A stretch of 64,000 bases of DNA from NCBI RefSeq assembly GCF_023716665.1, contig NZ_CP071860.1, positions 1,116,001 through 1,180,000 of the forward strand, in the 5' to 3' direction. The translations under genes and the position numbers were made by a program. This document shows positions 1-8,380 of the stretch, in pieces (within the stretch, counting starts at the first letter, position 1; the number at the start of each line of letters is the position of its first letter). The notes beneath the pieces are model-generated. The model was given only the letters and a program-made list of their open reading frames with translations. It did not search any database and was not told where the DNA came from. Source of the stretch: Vibrio sp. SCSIO 43135. GTDB lineage: Bacteria > Pseudomonadota > Gammaproteobacteria > Enterobacterales > Vibrionaceae.

Positions 1-215
1 GCCAATGCACAAAATTTACCAATATGTAATGCATTGCCCGATATCCCAAAGTTATACAGCACGTTCTTGGTTAAGAACTGAGTGGGATCTTCGAAGTCAC
101 TGTAATAGCTGTATTCTCCGACATGAACGTTAGTCACCTCACTCTTGTCGACTAAAGGCTTTAAGAAAACAGTGTTGGTAAAATCTTTTATAGGGAAAAT
201 GTTATTCGCATTCAT
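1..215 (-). CDS. Hexapeptide-repeat (XAT/Vat-CatB-like) acetyltransferase, N-terminal part
   Basis: Only the first 71 codons are present; the gene runs off the left edge. The ATG is at 213-215 on the complement. The peptide carries the N-terminal hallmark of xenobiotic acyltransferases: a Val-Gly-(Glu)-Tyr-Ser-Tyr-Tyr stretch near residues 34-39, then a His-Ile-Gly-Lys-Phe-Cys stretch that would begin the left-handed beta-helix. The family transfers acetyl from acetyl-CoA to hydroxyls of small molecules, including chloramphenicol and streptogramin A, but many chromosomal members have unknown substrates. The next gene upstream starts only about 10 bases away on the same strand, so the two may be co-transcribed. 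The family call is fairly firm; the substrate is unknown. Confidence 0.7.
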   Translation of the reverse strand, partial: MNANNIFPIKDFTNTVFLKPLVDKSEVTNVHVGEYSYYSDFEDPTQFLTKNVLYNFGISGNALHIGKFCAL

Positions 216-225
216 TTAACGCCAC

Positions 226-609
226 TCACTCTGCTTCCATATTTAGCTGCCACGACACACCAAACTGGTCGGTGAACCAAACGAATTTATCGCTAAATCC
301 ATAGTTGTCGAGTGGCATCATCACATTGCCGTGGGCAGACAAAATGTTGTATACCTCGACTAGGGTAGACTCTTCCGAGAAAGTAACGAATATCGACATC
401 GCCGGAGTAAAGGTAAACTCATGCTTCACAGGACTATCAATAACCATATAGTCATTACCGTTAAGCGTGATATGAGCTTGCTCTATTGTCCCATCGGAAT
501 AATGTTTGATGCTTTTCACGTCGGAGTTAGGAATTGCGGACGTATACAAGTCAATTGCCTTTTGCGCTAACCCTTCGAACATCAAGTGAGTCTTAATATT
601 TATCGACAC
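226..609 (-). CDS. VOC-fold protein of the PhnB/3-dmu-9_3-mt type
   Basis: This 127-residue protein has the vicinal-oxygen-chelate pattern of the PhnB-like group: an early Leu-Met-Phe-Glu-Gly segment, an Ala-His-Ile central strand, and a C-terminal Phe-Gly-Val-Ser-Trp-Gln-Leu strand that is characteristic of the family. Members are single-domain dimers, often without a proven reaction, so no substrate is assigned. Translation starts at GTG (607-609), with GGAGAAAA about 10 bases upstream. Its stop lies about 10 bases before the acetyltransferase gene at 215, suggesting a two-gene transcript. Confidence 0.75.
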   Translation of the reverse strand: MSINIKTHLMFEGLAQKAIDLYTSAIPNSDVKSIKHYSDGTIEQAHITLNGNDYMVIDSPVKHEFTFTPAMSIFVTFSEESTLVEVYNILSAHGNVMMPLDNYGFSDKFVWFTDQFGVSWQLNMEAE

Positions 610-681
610 AGTCTATTTTCTCCGTAATGTCTACTTGTCACGATAATAGCAAGCTTCGCCACAACCAATGTAAAAACTAAG

Positions 682-1218
682 TTAGAGGCGTTCCCACTCC
701 GATTCAAGCACCGCCAATACAACCGTATCCCACCACCTTCCTTTGAAGAAACGATGCTCTTTAAATCGTGCTTCTTGCCTCATACCCAAAGCTCGGCATA
801 GCTTTATCGCCGCTAGGTTGTCACCTATCGTTTCGGCATAGATCCGGTGTAATCCTAACTTACGAAAGCCAAAGTTTGCCAACTCAGAGGCGGCTTCAAT
901 GCTCAGTCCAGAACCTTGTGCTGTCCTTTCGAAAGCGCACCCCATAGAAGCCTGTCCATTTTGCTCTAACCGTAAACAAACTGTACCAATAAATTGCCCG
1001 CTAACCTTGCTTTCTACCGCAAGTTGGTAAGAAGTACGTGGTTTTTCTATGGCCTGAGAAACAAACAATTTGGTTAGCTCTCGGTATTTAGTTGGCGCAC
1101 AGTCATTCTCGTCATAAAAGCGCTGGTACTTGGCATCCTGAGACATAGCGACAAATGCCTCTTCATCACTTAGCTTCATGTCGCGCAATATTAATCGACT
1201 AGTTTCCAGCTTGAACAT
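682..1218 (-). CDS. GNAT N-acetyltransferase, RimJ/RimL-like
   Basis: A 178-residue acetyltransferase of the GNAT superfamily. It opens with the Leu-Glu-Thr-Ser-Arg-Leu-Ile-Leu-Arg motif typical of RimJ/RimL-type enzymes, and ends with a region where Asn-Leu-Ala-Ala-Ile-Lys-Leu-Cys and Leu-Gly-Met-Arg mark acetyl-CoA-binding motif B. The ATG at 1218 is preferred over a TTG at 1239 because GAGGAG sits six bases upstream of it. It follows another GNAT gene by 17 bases on the same strand, so the two are probably one transcript. The substrate, a protein N-terminus or a small amine, cannot be told from sequence. Confidence 0.8.
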   Translation of the reverse strand: MFKLETSRLILRDMKLSDEEAFVAMSQDAKYQRFYDENDCAPTKYRELTKLFVSQAIEKPRTSYQLAVESKVSGQFIGTVCLRLEQNGQASMGCAFERTAQGSGLSIEAASELANFGFRKLGLHRIYAETIGDNLAAIKLCRALGMRQEARFKEHRFFKGRWWDTVVLAVLESEWERL

Positions 1219-1235
1219 ACGGACTCCTCGCTGTA

Positions 1236-1736
1236 TCAACGCCTTTTTATCGACATAGTGATGAGATCGTTACTATCGTACAAACAAGCGTTAGACGCTG
1301 TCATACCCAGTTTTTTGAGCAGATTCAAGGAGGCTTGGTTGTCTGTCACCGCAACACCATATACCTCATCCACCAGCTTATTTTCGAACACATAATCTAA
1401 CGTAGCTTTAGCCGCTTCATAAGCATAACCATGTCCCTGATACTTAGGAAGAAGGCCATATCTGATATCGCAGAGGCTTACTTGTTCGAGTATCTCTACC
1501 CCTGAATATCCGATTTTTATTTCCGGCTGCTCTACCAGCGACACAATAAATGTTCCAAAGCCATTCTCAGCCCAATGCGAAACTTTTTTAGGTACGTAGT
1601 CTTCGATGTATTTGAGGCTAAAGGGCTCACCTCCAGGTAGATAGCGAGTCGTCTCTGCACAAGTCAACAGCTCAACATAAATATCAAGGTCATCGGCAGT
1701 AACAGGAGTAAGAAGCAACCTTTCTGTTCGAATCAT
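1236..1736 (-). CDS. GNAT N-acetyltransferase
   Basis: A 166-residue GNAT protein with the same Arg-Thr-Glu-Arg-Leu-Leu-Leu opening as the RimL group. The acetyl-CoA loop region reads Gln-Gly-His-Gly-Tyr-Ala-Tyr-Glu-Ala, and Asn-Gln-Ala-Ser-Leu-Asn-Leu-Leu-Lys-Lys-Leu-Gly-Met lies near residue 135. AAGGA precedes the ATG at 1736. It is the upstream member of a two-gene acetyltransferase pair with the gene ending at 682. The two proteins are only distantly alike, so this looks like an old pair, not a recent duplication. Substrate unknown. Confidence 0.8.
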   Translation of the reverse strand: MIRTERLLLTPVTADDLDIYVELLTCAETTRYLPGGEPFSLKYIEDYVPKKVSHWAENGFGTFIVSLVEQPEIKIGYSGVEILEQVSLCDIRYGLLPKYQGHGYAYEAAKATLDYVFENKLVDEVYGVAVTDNQASLNLLKKLGMTASNACLYDSNDLITMSIKRR

Positions 1737-1785
1737 TAAAAATGTCCTTTCTAGGGAGTTGTTTCAATGCAAAAAATCAGTGCCT

Positions 1786-2139
1786 TTAGCCTGCTCTAGC
1801 ACCATTAGGAATTTCATTCTCTGGGCACGCTAAGCAAGGCTGTAGTTTGTCTTCATAACCGATGTCAAACAGCATTCCCTGTGAGATTTCACCCGCCATT
1901 TTCCTTTCTGGTAGATTGACAACAAACAGTGCTTGCTTACCTTCGATCTCATTTGGATTTTCCCGTTCCTGCTTAATCCCAGCCAGAATAGAGCGAGTAT
2001 GGTCCCCAAAGTTTACCGTCAGCTTCATTAATTTGTCGGATTTCGCCACTTCACTCACCGCGACAATAGTCCCTACACGGATATCAACCTTAGCAAATTC
2101 ATCGAAGGTGATTTGCTCTTTAATCGGTGCACACTTCAT
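1786..2139 (-). CDS. tRNA-binding domain protein, CsaA/YgjH-like
   Basis: A single OB-fold tRNA-binding domain (the EMAP/Trbp111 type). Visible marks are Phe-Ala-Lys-Val-Asp-Ile-Arg-Val-Gly near residue 15, Ser-Asp-Lys-Leu, and a C-terminal Gly-Glu-Ile-Ser-Gln-Gly-Met-Leu motif. CsaA and YgjH proteins are about 110 residues. Starting at the ATG at 2139, with GGGGAG six bases before it, gives 117 residues. The frame stays open to 2310, but the extra 57 residues resemble no part of the family. Free-standing proteins of this kind bind tRNA or act as chaperones; the cellular role is uncertain. The gene is divergent from the VOC gene at 2354. Confidence 0.75.
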   Translation of the reverse strand: MKCAPIKEQITFDEFAKVDIRVGTIVAVSEVAKSDKLMKLTVNFGDHTRSILAGIKQERENPNEIEGKQALFVVNLPERKMAGEISQGMLFDIGYEDKLQPCLACPENEIPNGARAG

Positions 2140-2353
2140 ATACCACTCCCCAATCCATTGATAATAGTTAATTTTTTCAGGTAACCGTTGATACCACTCA
2201 TGCCATTGTGCCGTAGTTAACCTGAACGGTTCAAACACATTACGGCGACACTGAGACTTAGGTGAGATCTGCTCCCTGATTAGACTGCTGACAGGTTTTG
2301 ACACAGGCACTCTATATAGTGCTTGTACACTTTACGTTCATTAGAGAAGGAAC

Positions 2354-2716
2354 ATGTTCAAAATTGATTCGATTGTACTTTACGTTACTGAAGTTAAAGC
2401 CAGTTCAGCTTTTTATGCACAGCTCTTTGATTGCACCGCAGAAATGCTCTCACCAAGTTTTGCCGTGATTGAATTTGCCTCTAATGTGAAAGTTACACTC
2501 AAGCAGATTGATTCACTGACACCAACCAGTGTCGTCACGGGAGGAGGCACCGAGCTTTCAATACCAGTGGAAAGCAAAGCCGTGCTAGAAAAGATTTATC
2601 GCTCTTGGTTGCTAAAAGGTATCAAGTTCGCTCAGCTTCCAGAGGAATCTGTATTTGGGTTCAACTTCGTTGCACTAGATCCGGATGGCCACCGTATCCG
2701 AGTGTTCGCAGGTTAG
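2354..2716 (+). CDS. VOC family protein (glyoxalase-like)
   Basis: A 120-residue single-domain VOC protein: a first beta-strand with Ile-Val-Leu-Tyr-Val-Thr, then Ser-Ala-Phe-Tyr-Ala-Gln-Leu-Phe, and a C-terminal Asp-Pro-Asp-Gly-His-Arg-Ile-Arg-Val-Phe signature. Related proteins include glyoxalases, bleomycin-binding proteins and dioxygenases; the function here is not set by sequence. GAAGGA lies just before the ATG. It is divergent from the tRNA-binding protein gene and is followed by a long hairpin (2728-2765). Confidence 0.7.
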   Translation: MFKIDSIVLYVTEVKASSAFYAQLFDCTAEMLSPSFAVIEFASNVKVTLKQIDSLTPTSVVTGGGTELSIPVESKAVLEKIYRSWLLKGIKFAQLPEESVFGFNFVALDPDGHRIRVFAG

Positions 2717-2727
2717 TGGAAATAGAA

Positions 2728-2765
2728 AATGCCAAGTGTGACTCATGTTCATCACGCTTGGCATT
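2728..2765. terminator. Long hairpin between convergent genes
   Basis: Arms 2728-2741 and 2752-2765 pair over 14 bases with one G-U position and a 10-base loop. There is no U-tract on the plus strand. On the minus strand the hairpin is followed by a T-rich stretch, so it could end readthrough from the exporter gene at 2875-3684 as well as from the VOC gene. Confidence 0.5.
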
Positions 2766-2874
2766 GTCTAAGACATCACAGAAAGCACCTGAACGCTCTA
2801 TTTCTCATGCGATGCTTCGCATTCAGCTGTTAGTCCTTCATCAATAACAGTAATACCCGTTAATAGGATCCTTA

Positions 2875-3684
2875 CTAGCTTATCGCCATATTCCCAGCCA
2901 TTGCCAACAAAATGGCTGCAAAGATTTTCTTGATCGTCGGTACTGGTAAAGATTGGGTCGCTTTCGCTCCCATAGGTGCAGTAAACCAAGACGTGCTCAC
3001 GATACCAATGAGTGCAGGCAAATATACAAAGCCTGCGAAACCATCTTCTAATGCAAAGTGACTGCTGCCTGAAGTGATGTATCCAATAGAGCCAAACAGG
3101 GCGATAACTATTCCACAGGCCGACGCGCAGCCAATGGCTTTTTTCATATCAATAGAGAAAAACGTAAGCAATGGGACTAGCAATGCACCGCCACCGATTC
3201 CAATCATCGCCGATAACCCGCCGGTGATGGTGGTAAGTATTGTAAGTAGCCCTTTGTTAGGCATGTTGCGCTCTTTTGGTGAGTCATTTTTGCTACCTAT
3301 CATCATCTTCAACGCGATGAGCACCACACTTACAGCAAAAACAATGCGTACGATGTGCTCTGGTAACAATGCAGCCAGAAAGCCGCTAACCAACGCGCCC
3401 AACGCGACTCCTGTCATTATCCAAGGTGCAAGTTCCCAAGGAACATTGCCATTTTTATGGTGAGCGATTGCCGATGAAGTCGACGTGAATAAGATTGAAG
3501 CCAATGAAGTTGCAATTGCAGAAACCACAACTTGATCGGAGGGCAAAACATCAAAATGAAGCAAAATGATGCTAAGGATAGGAACAATGACTAGCCCACC
3601 ACCGATACCTAACAGCCCTGCTAGAAACCCAACGCCACTACCTAGCATCGCGCAGTATGCAATTAAAACTAGTAATTCACTCAC
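2875..3684 (-). CDS. TauE/SafE (TSUP) family membrane transporter
   Basis: A 269-residue integral membrane protein with about eight hydrophobic segments in two similar halves. Each half opens with a Gly-Ile-Gly-Gly-Gly motif, near residues 26-30 and 163-167, the mark of the TauE/SafE/TSUP family. Known members export sulfite, sulfoacetate or related organosulfur anions across the inner membrane. The start is GTG at 3684, directly after an in-frame TGA and with AAGGTG about nine bases upstream. The next gene, divergent and 300 bases away, is a methionine synthase partner. A sulfur link is tempting but is inference only. Confidence 0.8.
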   Translation of the reverse strand: MSELLVLIAYCAMLGSGVGFLAGLLGIGGGLVIVPILSIILLHFDVLPSDQVVVSAIATSLASILFTSTSSAIAHHKNGNVPWELAPWIMTGVALGALVSGFLAALLPEHIVRIVFAVSVVLIALKMMIGSKNDSPKERNMPNKGLLTILTTITGGLSAMIGIGGGALLVPLLTFFSIDMKKAIGCASACGIVIALFGSIGYITSGSSHFALEDGFAGFVYLPALIGIVSTSWFTAPMGAKATQSLPVPTIKKIFAAILLAMAGNMAIS

Positions 3685-3985
3685 TCATTTCACCTTAGTT
3701 TTTTAAGGGCTAATCAGCCCAATTAAATAATCAACTTCAAATCGGTTAATTAATATAACTGTTTAAATGAGAATGAAACATGAATATTCCTCATGTTGAT
3801 TGTGAAGTAATACCATTGTTATTTACGTGTAGAACGACGCTATAAATGTGTTTCAAGCGTTCAGTAACGCTGCTTGTATTGAGGCTTTTTTAAATACACT
3901 GCAGCAAGAATCCGACTAGAAAATAAAGAAATAAAAATACAGTCCGTAAGTAATAAATTCAGCATTCACCGTAGGAACCAACACC
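3685..3985. promoter_or_regulatory. Divergent regulatory gap before mesX
   Basis: This 300-base AT-rich gap separates the TSUP gene from mesX. Its clearest element is the inverted repeat at 3777-3797, listed separately. I see no convincing MetJ-type array of AGACGTCT boxes and no small reading frame with a ribosome site. Confidence 0.4.
3777..3797. promoter_or_regulatory. Inverted repeat AACATGA-N7-TCATGTT, possible LysR/MetR-type operator
   Basis: The two seven-base arms at 3777-3783 and 3791-3797 are exact complements around a seven-base spacer. Inside it, 3781-3793 fits the T-N11-A rule of LysR-family sites and differs by one base from the MetR consensus TGAA-N5-TTCA. It lies about 190 bases before mesX, as expected for control of methionine synthesis. 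Binding by MetR is inference. Confidence 0.45.
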
Positions 3986-4960
3986 ATGAGCCAAGACTTT
4001 ACCTTTACTATTAAAAGCCTCAGCCTTGATGAGAATTATCAACCAGCAGACAGCACTCGTATTACCACCAATTTTGCGAACTTGGCAAGAGGCGAAAGTC
4101 GCCAGCAAAACCTGCGTAATGCCTTGAACATGATTGACAATAGCTTCAATGCGTTAGCGCACTGGGACAACCCTAAAGGTGATCGCTACTCAGTTGAACT
4201 AGACATCATTTCAGTAGACATGGATATTGAAGGCAGCGGCGAAGCATTTCCATCTATCGAGGTATTGAAAACCAATATTGTTGACCACAAAACGGGTGAA
4301 CGTATTGAAGGTATTGTCGGTAATAACTTTTCGTCTTACGTTAGAGATTATGATTTTAGCGTGCTATTACTCGACCATAATAAAGACCAACCTCAATTTA
4401 GTATTCCCGATAATTTTGGCGTTCTTCACGGCAAGCTATTTCAGTATTTCGTCAACTCAAGCGCATATCAGCAACACTTTAAAAAGCTTCCCGTTATTTG
4501 TTTAAGTGTTTCTGATAACAAAACCTACCACAGAACCGAAAATCAACACCCTGTACTAGGCTTCGAATATGAGCCGAACGAATCATCGCTAACCGAGCAA
4601 TATTTCAAAAAAATGGGCTTACAAGTGCGCTATTTCATGCCGCCAAACAGCGTTGCTCCCCTAGCCTTTTATTTCTTTGGCGATCTGCTTAATGATTACA
4701 CCAACCTTGAACTGATCAGTACTATTAGCACAATGGAAACGTTCCAAAAAATCTACCGCCCAGAGATATACAATGCCAACGCCGTCGCTGGAAACTGCTA
4801 CCAGCCGAACTTAAAGAACCAAGACCACTCGATCACGCATATTGTTTATGACCGAGAAGAGCGCAGTAAATTAGCCATTAAACAAGGCAAGTTCGCCGAA
4901 GAGCACTTTATTAAGCCTTACCAGAATGTTCTCGAGCAATGGTCTTCGAACTACGTGTAA
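3986..4960 (+). CDS. mesX: Putative oxygenase MesX (DUF1852), partner of methionine synthase MesD
   Basis: A 324-residue cytoplasmic protein of family DUF1852. I recognise it from its sequence and from its fixed place just before a core methionine synthase gene. Published genetics on this pair shows that MesD needs the DUF1852 protein and oxygen for methionine synthesis, while neither methyl-folate nor cobalamin is required; MesX is therefore thought to be an oxygenase that helps supply the methyl group. The sequence has no obvious flavin or haem motif, but scattered His, Asp and Glu residues could bind iron. No signal peptide or membrane segment is visible. mesD starts 94 bases downstream with no terminator between, so the two are likely one operon. 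Confidence 0.85.
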   Translation: MSQDFTFTIKSLSLDENYQPADSTRITTNFANLARGESRQQNLRNALNMIDNSFNALAHWDNPKGDRYSVELDIISVDMDIEGSGEAFPSIEVLKTNIVDHKTGERIEGIVGNNFSSYVRDYDFSVLLLDHNKDQPQFSIPDNFGVLHGKLFQYFVNSSAYQQHFKKLPVICLSVSDNKTYHRTENQHPVLGFEYEPNESSLTEQYFKKMGLQVRYFMPPNSVAPLAFYFFGDLLNDYTNLELISTISTMETFQKIYRPEIYNANAVAGNCYQPNLKNQDHSITHIVYDREERSKLAIKQGKFAEEHFIKPYQNVLEQWSSNYV

Positions 4961-5054
4961 TCGCTATTACAACGCTATCGGCTTACTCACCGTATCAGTC
5001 TATTTACTATATCGGTCCACTAACGAAATTGAAGAAAATTAAGCGGCATTGACT

Positions 5055-6083
5055 ATGAGAACTCTACTCCCTACTTCGACAGCCGGCAGTTTACCTAAAC
5101 CGTCTTGGTTAGCGCAGCCAGAAACACTTTGGTCTCCTTGGAAACTACAAGGCGATGAACTCATCGATGGTAAACACGATGCCTTGCGGGTGTCATTACA
5201 TGAGCAGCAGCAGGCTGGCGTCGACATCGTCAGCGATGGCGAGCAAACGCGCCAGCACTTTGTGACAACATTTATCGAGCACCTGAACGGTGTTGATTTC
5301 GAGAACCGAAAAACAGTCAAGATTCGCGACCGATACGACGCAAGTGTTCCTACGGTTATTGGCCCTGTCAGTCGTCAAAAGCCAGTATTCGTAGACGACG
5401 CAAAGTTCCTACGCCAACAAACGGACCAACCTATTAAATGGGCGCTTCCCGGTCCGATGACGATGATCGACACACTCTATGACGGCCATTACCAAAGCCG
5501 AGAAAAGTTAGCCTGGGAGTTTGCAAAAATCCTTAACGAAGAAGCCAAAGAACTGGAGGCGGCTGGAGTCGACATAATCCAGTTTGATGAACCCGCATTT
5601 AACGTATTCTTTGACGATGTTAACGACTGGGGCATCGCCTGTCTTGAACGTGCAATTGAGGGGTTGAAATGCGAAACAGCGGTTCACATTTGTTATGGCT
5701 ACGGCATTAAAGCGAATACCGACTGGAAGAAAACCCTTGGGTCCGAATGGCGCCAGTACGAAGCGGTATTTCCTAAGCTGCAGAAATCTAACATCGATAT
5801 CATCTCGCTAGAGTGCCACAATTCTCGAGTACCTATCGAGCTTTTAGAGCTTATTCGAGGCAAGAAGGTCATGGTTGGTGCCATTGATGTTGCAACTGAG
5901 AACATCGAAACCCCAGAGGAAGTTGCATCCACACTGCGTGAAGCGCTCAAATATGTCGATGCCGATAAGCTGTACCCTTGCACTAACTGTGGAATGGCAC
6001 CTCTACCACGACAAATTGCTACTGCCAAACTTAACGCTTTAAGCGCAGGTGCAGAGCTAGTCCGAGCTGAGCTGACTACTTAG
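5055..6083 (+). CDS. mesD: Core methionine synthase MesD (folate-independent MetE-like)
   Basis: A 342-residue protein matching only the C-terminal catalytic half of cobalamin-independent methionine synthase MetE; the N-terminal folate-binding half is absent. The zinc ligands that activate homocysteine are all visible: His211 and Cys213 in His-Ile-Cys-Tyr-Gly, Glu253 in Leu-Glu-Cys-His, and Cys312 in Cys-Thr-Asn-Cys-Gly-Met. Together with MesX just upstream this places it in the aerobic MesD family, which makes methionine from homocysteine with an unknown methyl donor. The ATG at 5055 is chosen over a TTG two codons earlier. A short hairpin follows the stop. Confidence 0.88.
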   Translation: MRTLLPTSTAGSLPKPSWLAQPETLWSPWKLQGDELIDGKHDALRVSLHEQQQAGVDIVSDGEQTRQHFVTTFIEHLNGVDFENRKTVKIRDRYDASVPTVIGPVSRQKPVFVDDAKFLRQQTDQPIKWALPGPMTMIDTLYDGHYQSREKLAWEFAKILNEEAKELEAAGVDIIQFDEPAFNVFFDDVNDWGIACLERAIEGLKCETAVHICYGYGIKANTDWKKTLGSEWRQYEAVFPKLQKSNIDIISLECHNSRVPIELLELIRGKKVMVGAIDVATENIETPEEVASTLREALKYVDADKLYPCTNCGMAPLPRQIATAKLNALSAGAELVRAELTT

Positions 6084-6102
6084 AAGCGCGTAAAGATAAA
6101 TA

Positions 6103-6126
6103 GGCGCTGTTAGCGCCCAATTTTCC
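6103..6126. terminator. Short terminator-like hairpin after mesD
   Basis: GGCGCT at 6103-6108 pairs with AGCGCC at 6112-6117 over a three-base loop, followed by CAATTTTCC. It lies between the convergent mesD and HD-domain genes. Confidence 0.5.
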
Positions 6127-6137
6127 TGATGTCTAAG

Positions 6138-6764
6138 CTACACTTCCGTTGCAAGTTGGCTCAAATACCCTTTCATAAAATCCGTTCTTCTTGCTGCTTC
6201 TTGCATAGCAGAAACGGTATTCATTTTGTCGGCCAATTTAAGCAGCTTGGTATAGAAGTGATCGATTGTGTTTTCACGATCATCGGGCTCACGTTCATTA
6301 CAGAATGGGTCGGCTACATCATACAAACCTACGCCGAGGTTGGTGCTCACCTGAAGACATCTAGCGATGCCAATCGCCCCCAGTGCATCAAGTCTATCGG
6401 CATCTTGGACAATTTTAGCTTCTAGAGTCTCTGGCTTAACATTAGCGCTGAAACTATGAGCGACAATAGCATGTGCGATTGCTTGATGGTACTGCGCAGG
6501 AAAACCAATCTTTACGAGAAATCCGAGTGCTTTCTCCGCCGCCATCAAAGAGCTTTTAGCCCTATCTGGGTGGTTCTTTGAAAAGGCAAAACAATCATGG
6601 AGGTACGCGGCAGGCAACACGACTTCTAGCTTTGCGCCTTCAGCTGCGGACAGTATCTTGGCGGTTTTCACCACTCGAAAGACATGATTCATGTCATGAG
6701 CCAAGTCCTGTTTCATTTCTGCTTGAATAAAGTCGATAAACTGACTTTCAAATTCTTCTACCAC
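6138..6764 (-). CDS. HD-domain phosphohydrolase, YedJ-like
   Basis: A 208-residue soluble protein with the metal-binding motifs of the HD superfamily: His in Met-Asn-His-Val near residue 27, the His-Asp pair in Tyr-Leu-His-Asp-Cys near residue 56, a central His region, and Asp in Gln-Asp-Ala-Asp-Arg-Leu-Asp near residue 123. Enzymes of this shape hydrolyse phosphate esters of nucleotides or related compounds; the real substrate of the YedJ group is not firmly known. The start is GTG (6762-6764) with GGAAAAGG upstream. It converges on mesD and sits apart from the next gene by about 75 bases. Confidence 0.75.
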   Translation of the reverse strand: MVEEFESQFIDFIQAEMKQDLAHDMNHVFRVVKTAKILSAAEGAKLEVVLPAAYLHDCFAFSKNHPDRAKSSLMAAEKALGFLVKIGFPAQYHQAIAHAIVAHSFSANVKPETLEAKIVQDADRLDALGAIGIARCLQVSTNLGVGLYDVADPFCNEREPDDRENTIDHFYTKLLKLADKMNTVSAMQEAARRTDFMKGYLSQLATEV

Positions 6765-6840
6765 GCCTTTTCCTATCTATGTATTTGTTTCTGTGATTGT
6801 ATGCCCAACCAACATCGAGATTACCAACAACCCACCTATA

Positions 6841-7287
6841 TTAAATTGCTTCAGCAGCGGTAAAGTTGGTTTTAAAAGTAAAAGCATACGGTGTGTCGCC
6901 GCTGCTTCTAAGGTGTTCTAGACGCTCAAGTGCTTCTTCCAATGTCGGAATATGTCCGTCCTCAACCCACCACAGTACATATGTATCTTCAGGAAGGCGG
7001 TGGAACCACTCTCCTTTTCTACGCATAAAGTCGCGGTGATGGGTACGAAACATGAAATTTTTCAGTGAATCCACACTTTCCCAAACAGACATGTTGACTA
7101 TCATGTTCGGGTCATCAAAAGCTTTGATATTAGTGGCGTCGCCAGACTCATCTTTAAGGCGCCAAATGAAACCTTCACTACTCTCAGCGATTCCATTCAC
7201 TAACTCTAGATTGTCGACAAACTCTTGGATTTCTGGTGCATCTAAGGGATATTTTGCCAATGCTATATTTAATTGAGCCAACCTCAT
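6841..7287 (-). CDS. DUF3291 domain protein
   Basis: A 148-residue protein that matches the DUF3291 family in length and pattern: Leu-Ala-Gln-Leu-Asn-Ile-Ala at the start, an Asn-Met-Ser-Val-Trp-Glu-Ser segment in the middle, His-His-Arg-Asp-Phe-Met, and Trp-Trp-Val-Glu near the end. The fold resembles dimeric alpha-beta-barrel monooxygenases, but no reaction is known. The ATG at 7287 has AAGGAAG upstream and is preferred to a TTG at 7308. No partner gene is evident; a DUF4345 gene lies upstream on the same strand. Confidence 0.75.
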   Translation of the reverse strand: MRLAQLNIALAKYPLDAPEIQEFVDNLELVNGIAESSEGFIWRLKDESGDATNIKAFDDPNMIVNMSVWESVDSLKNFMFRTHHRDFMRRKGEWFHRLPEDTYVLWWVEDGHIPTLEEALERLEHLRSSGDTPYAFTFKTNFTAAEAI

Positions 7288-7333
7288 AACTGTTCTTCCT
7301 TGAATCAATGTGTTCTATGCGGATCTCTTTCGC

Positions 7334-7708
7334 CTACGAGATGTGTTTTCTTAGGACTAAAGCCAAAATGCCAAACACCACTTCTGCTACCAAATACACA
7401 TACATTAAGGTGTTGGCTTGTCCATCAACGACTATTCCAATCGAGCGACCTAAAGCCATAAGCAACAAAACAAATGAGACCAGTACTAGAGCCAAATCTA
7501 AGTCGTTCTTCTGCCTGACTATCCAAAGCAATATGACTCCAATAGCAAGCTGCGCTCCCCCATAGGTTGCGCGAAAATCGATAGTTGCGCTGGTAGGTTC
7601 CGGGCTCGAATCTGTTATCAAATAAGCGATCTCGGCGGGAATGACGATGAAGAGCGCACCATAAACCAGAAAGAAGAGCGCAGTGGCGTAAACCAGTAAC
7701 TTGGGCAT
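7334..7708 (-). CDS. DUF4345 small membrane protein
   Basis: A 124-residue inner-membrane protein with four hydrophobic segments at roughly residues 5-30, 50-65, 72-90 and 98-118. The Arg-Ala-Thr-Tyr-Gly-Gly motif between the first two segments is typical of DUF4345. Function is unknown. AAGGAG is correctly spaced before the ATG at 7708. The gene is 46 bases before the DUF3291 gene on the same strand, so they may be co-transcribed. Confidence 0.7.
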   Translation of the reverse strand: MPKLLVYATALFFLVYGALFIVIPAEIAYLITDSSPEPTSATIDFRATYGGAQLAIGVILLWIVRQKNDLDLALVLVSFVLLLMALGRSIGIVVDGQANTLMYVYLVAEVVFGILALVLRKHIS

Positions 7709-7850
7709 ATCTACTCCTTTAGAAAGCCTTATACTTTTGAGCTTGGTAGTTATTAGGTTTTAGGCTTTACAGCTTTGCAATTTGATTTAGCAAAGCCATG
7801 AACTTAAAAACACAAGCATGAGTGAAACAGGCTTGTTCCACAAGCCTCTG

Positions 7851-8216
7851 CTACGATTTAGTATCGCCACAACTCACTACTGAGATTACTGCTGGATCAT
7901 CTCCGAGACTTAAAGACTCGGTATAAATGGTCACCTTAGATCCGGCATCTGCTCTCTCAATGTCAGCTAAGTGCGTTAGTACCCCATCCAAATACTGCGT
8001 GATTTCATACCCTGATGAAGACTCGTGAATATTGACTACCGGGCTGTAGAGTAAGTAATCCAAATTTTCCCATTTTTCTACCACGCAATTAGCGAAAGTA
8101 GACGCTTCAATCCGCTGCGACGACTCAAACACAGGGTCAGAGTCGCGAAGCTTATTTGGCGTTGTAGTACAAGCAGATAACAAAACCGTTAAAAATATGA
8201 ATGTCAGAAATCTCAT
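7851..8216 (-). CDS. Small predicted lipoprotein of unknown function
   Basis: A 121-residue protein that begins with a lipoprotein signal peptide: Met-Arg, a hydrophobic core, and a Leu-Ser-Ala-Cys lipobox around residue 16, so the mature protein would be lipid-anchored in the envelope. The rest is acidic and polar, with a single Cys pair possible (a Cys near the middle and one near the C-terminus). I recognise no domain. The ATG at 8216 is used instead of a TTG five codons earlier because it starts the signal peptide directly. Confidence 0.6.
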   Translation of the reverse strand: MRFLTFIFLTVLLSACTTTPNKLRDSDPVFESSQRIEASTFANCVVEKWENLDYLLYSPVVNIHESSSGYEITQYLDGVLTHLADIERADAGSKVTIYTESLSLGDDPAVISVVSCGDTKS

Positions 8217-8380
8217 CAGGGTCCCATCCAAAGCAGTGATTGGACAGAGGTATCAATAACCTCTGCAACATACAAACAATATACACCTCTGAAACTCTGA
8301 TAGCAGCTGAACGACAACATTCTGGTATATACGTACTGAAACCTTAGATTCCAACAACAGAATTGTGCATCCTAAAAATA

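Noticed and set aside
2798..2989. A 63-codon frame overlapping the end of the TSUP gene
   Set aside because: It overlaps a well-supported transporter gene in another frame and has no family resemblance.
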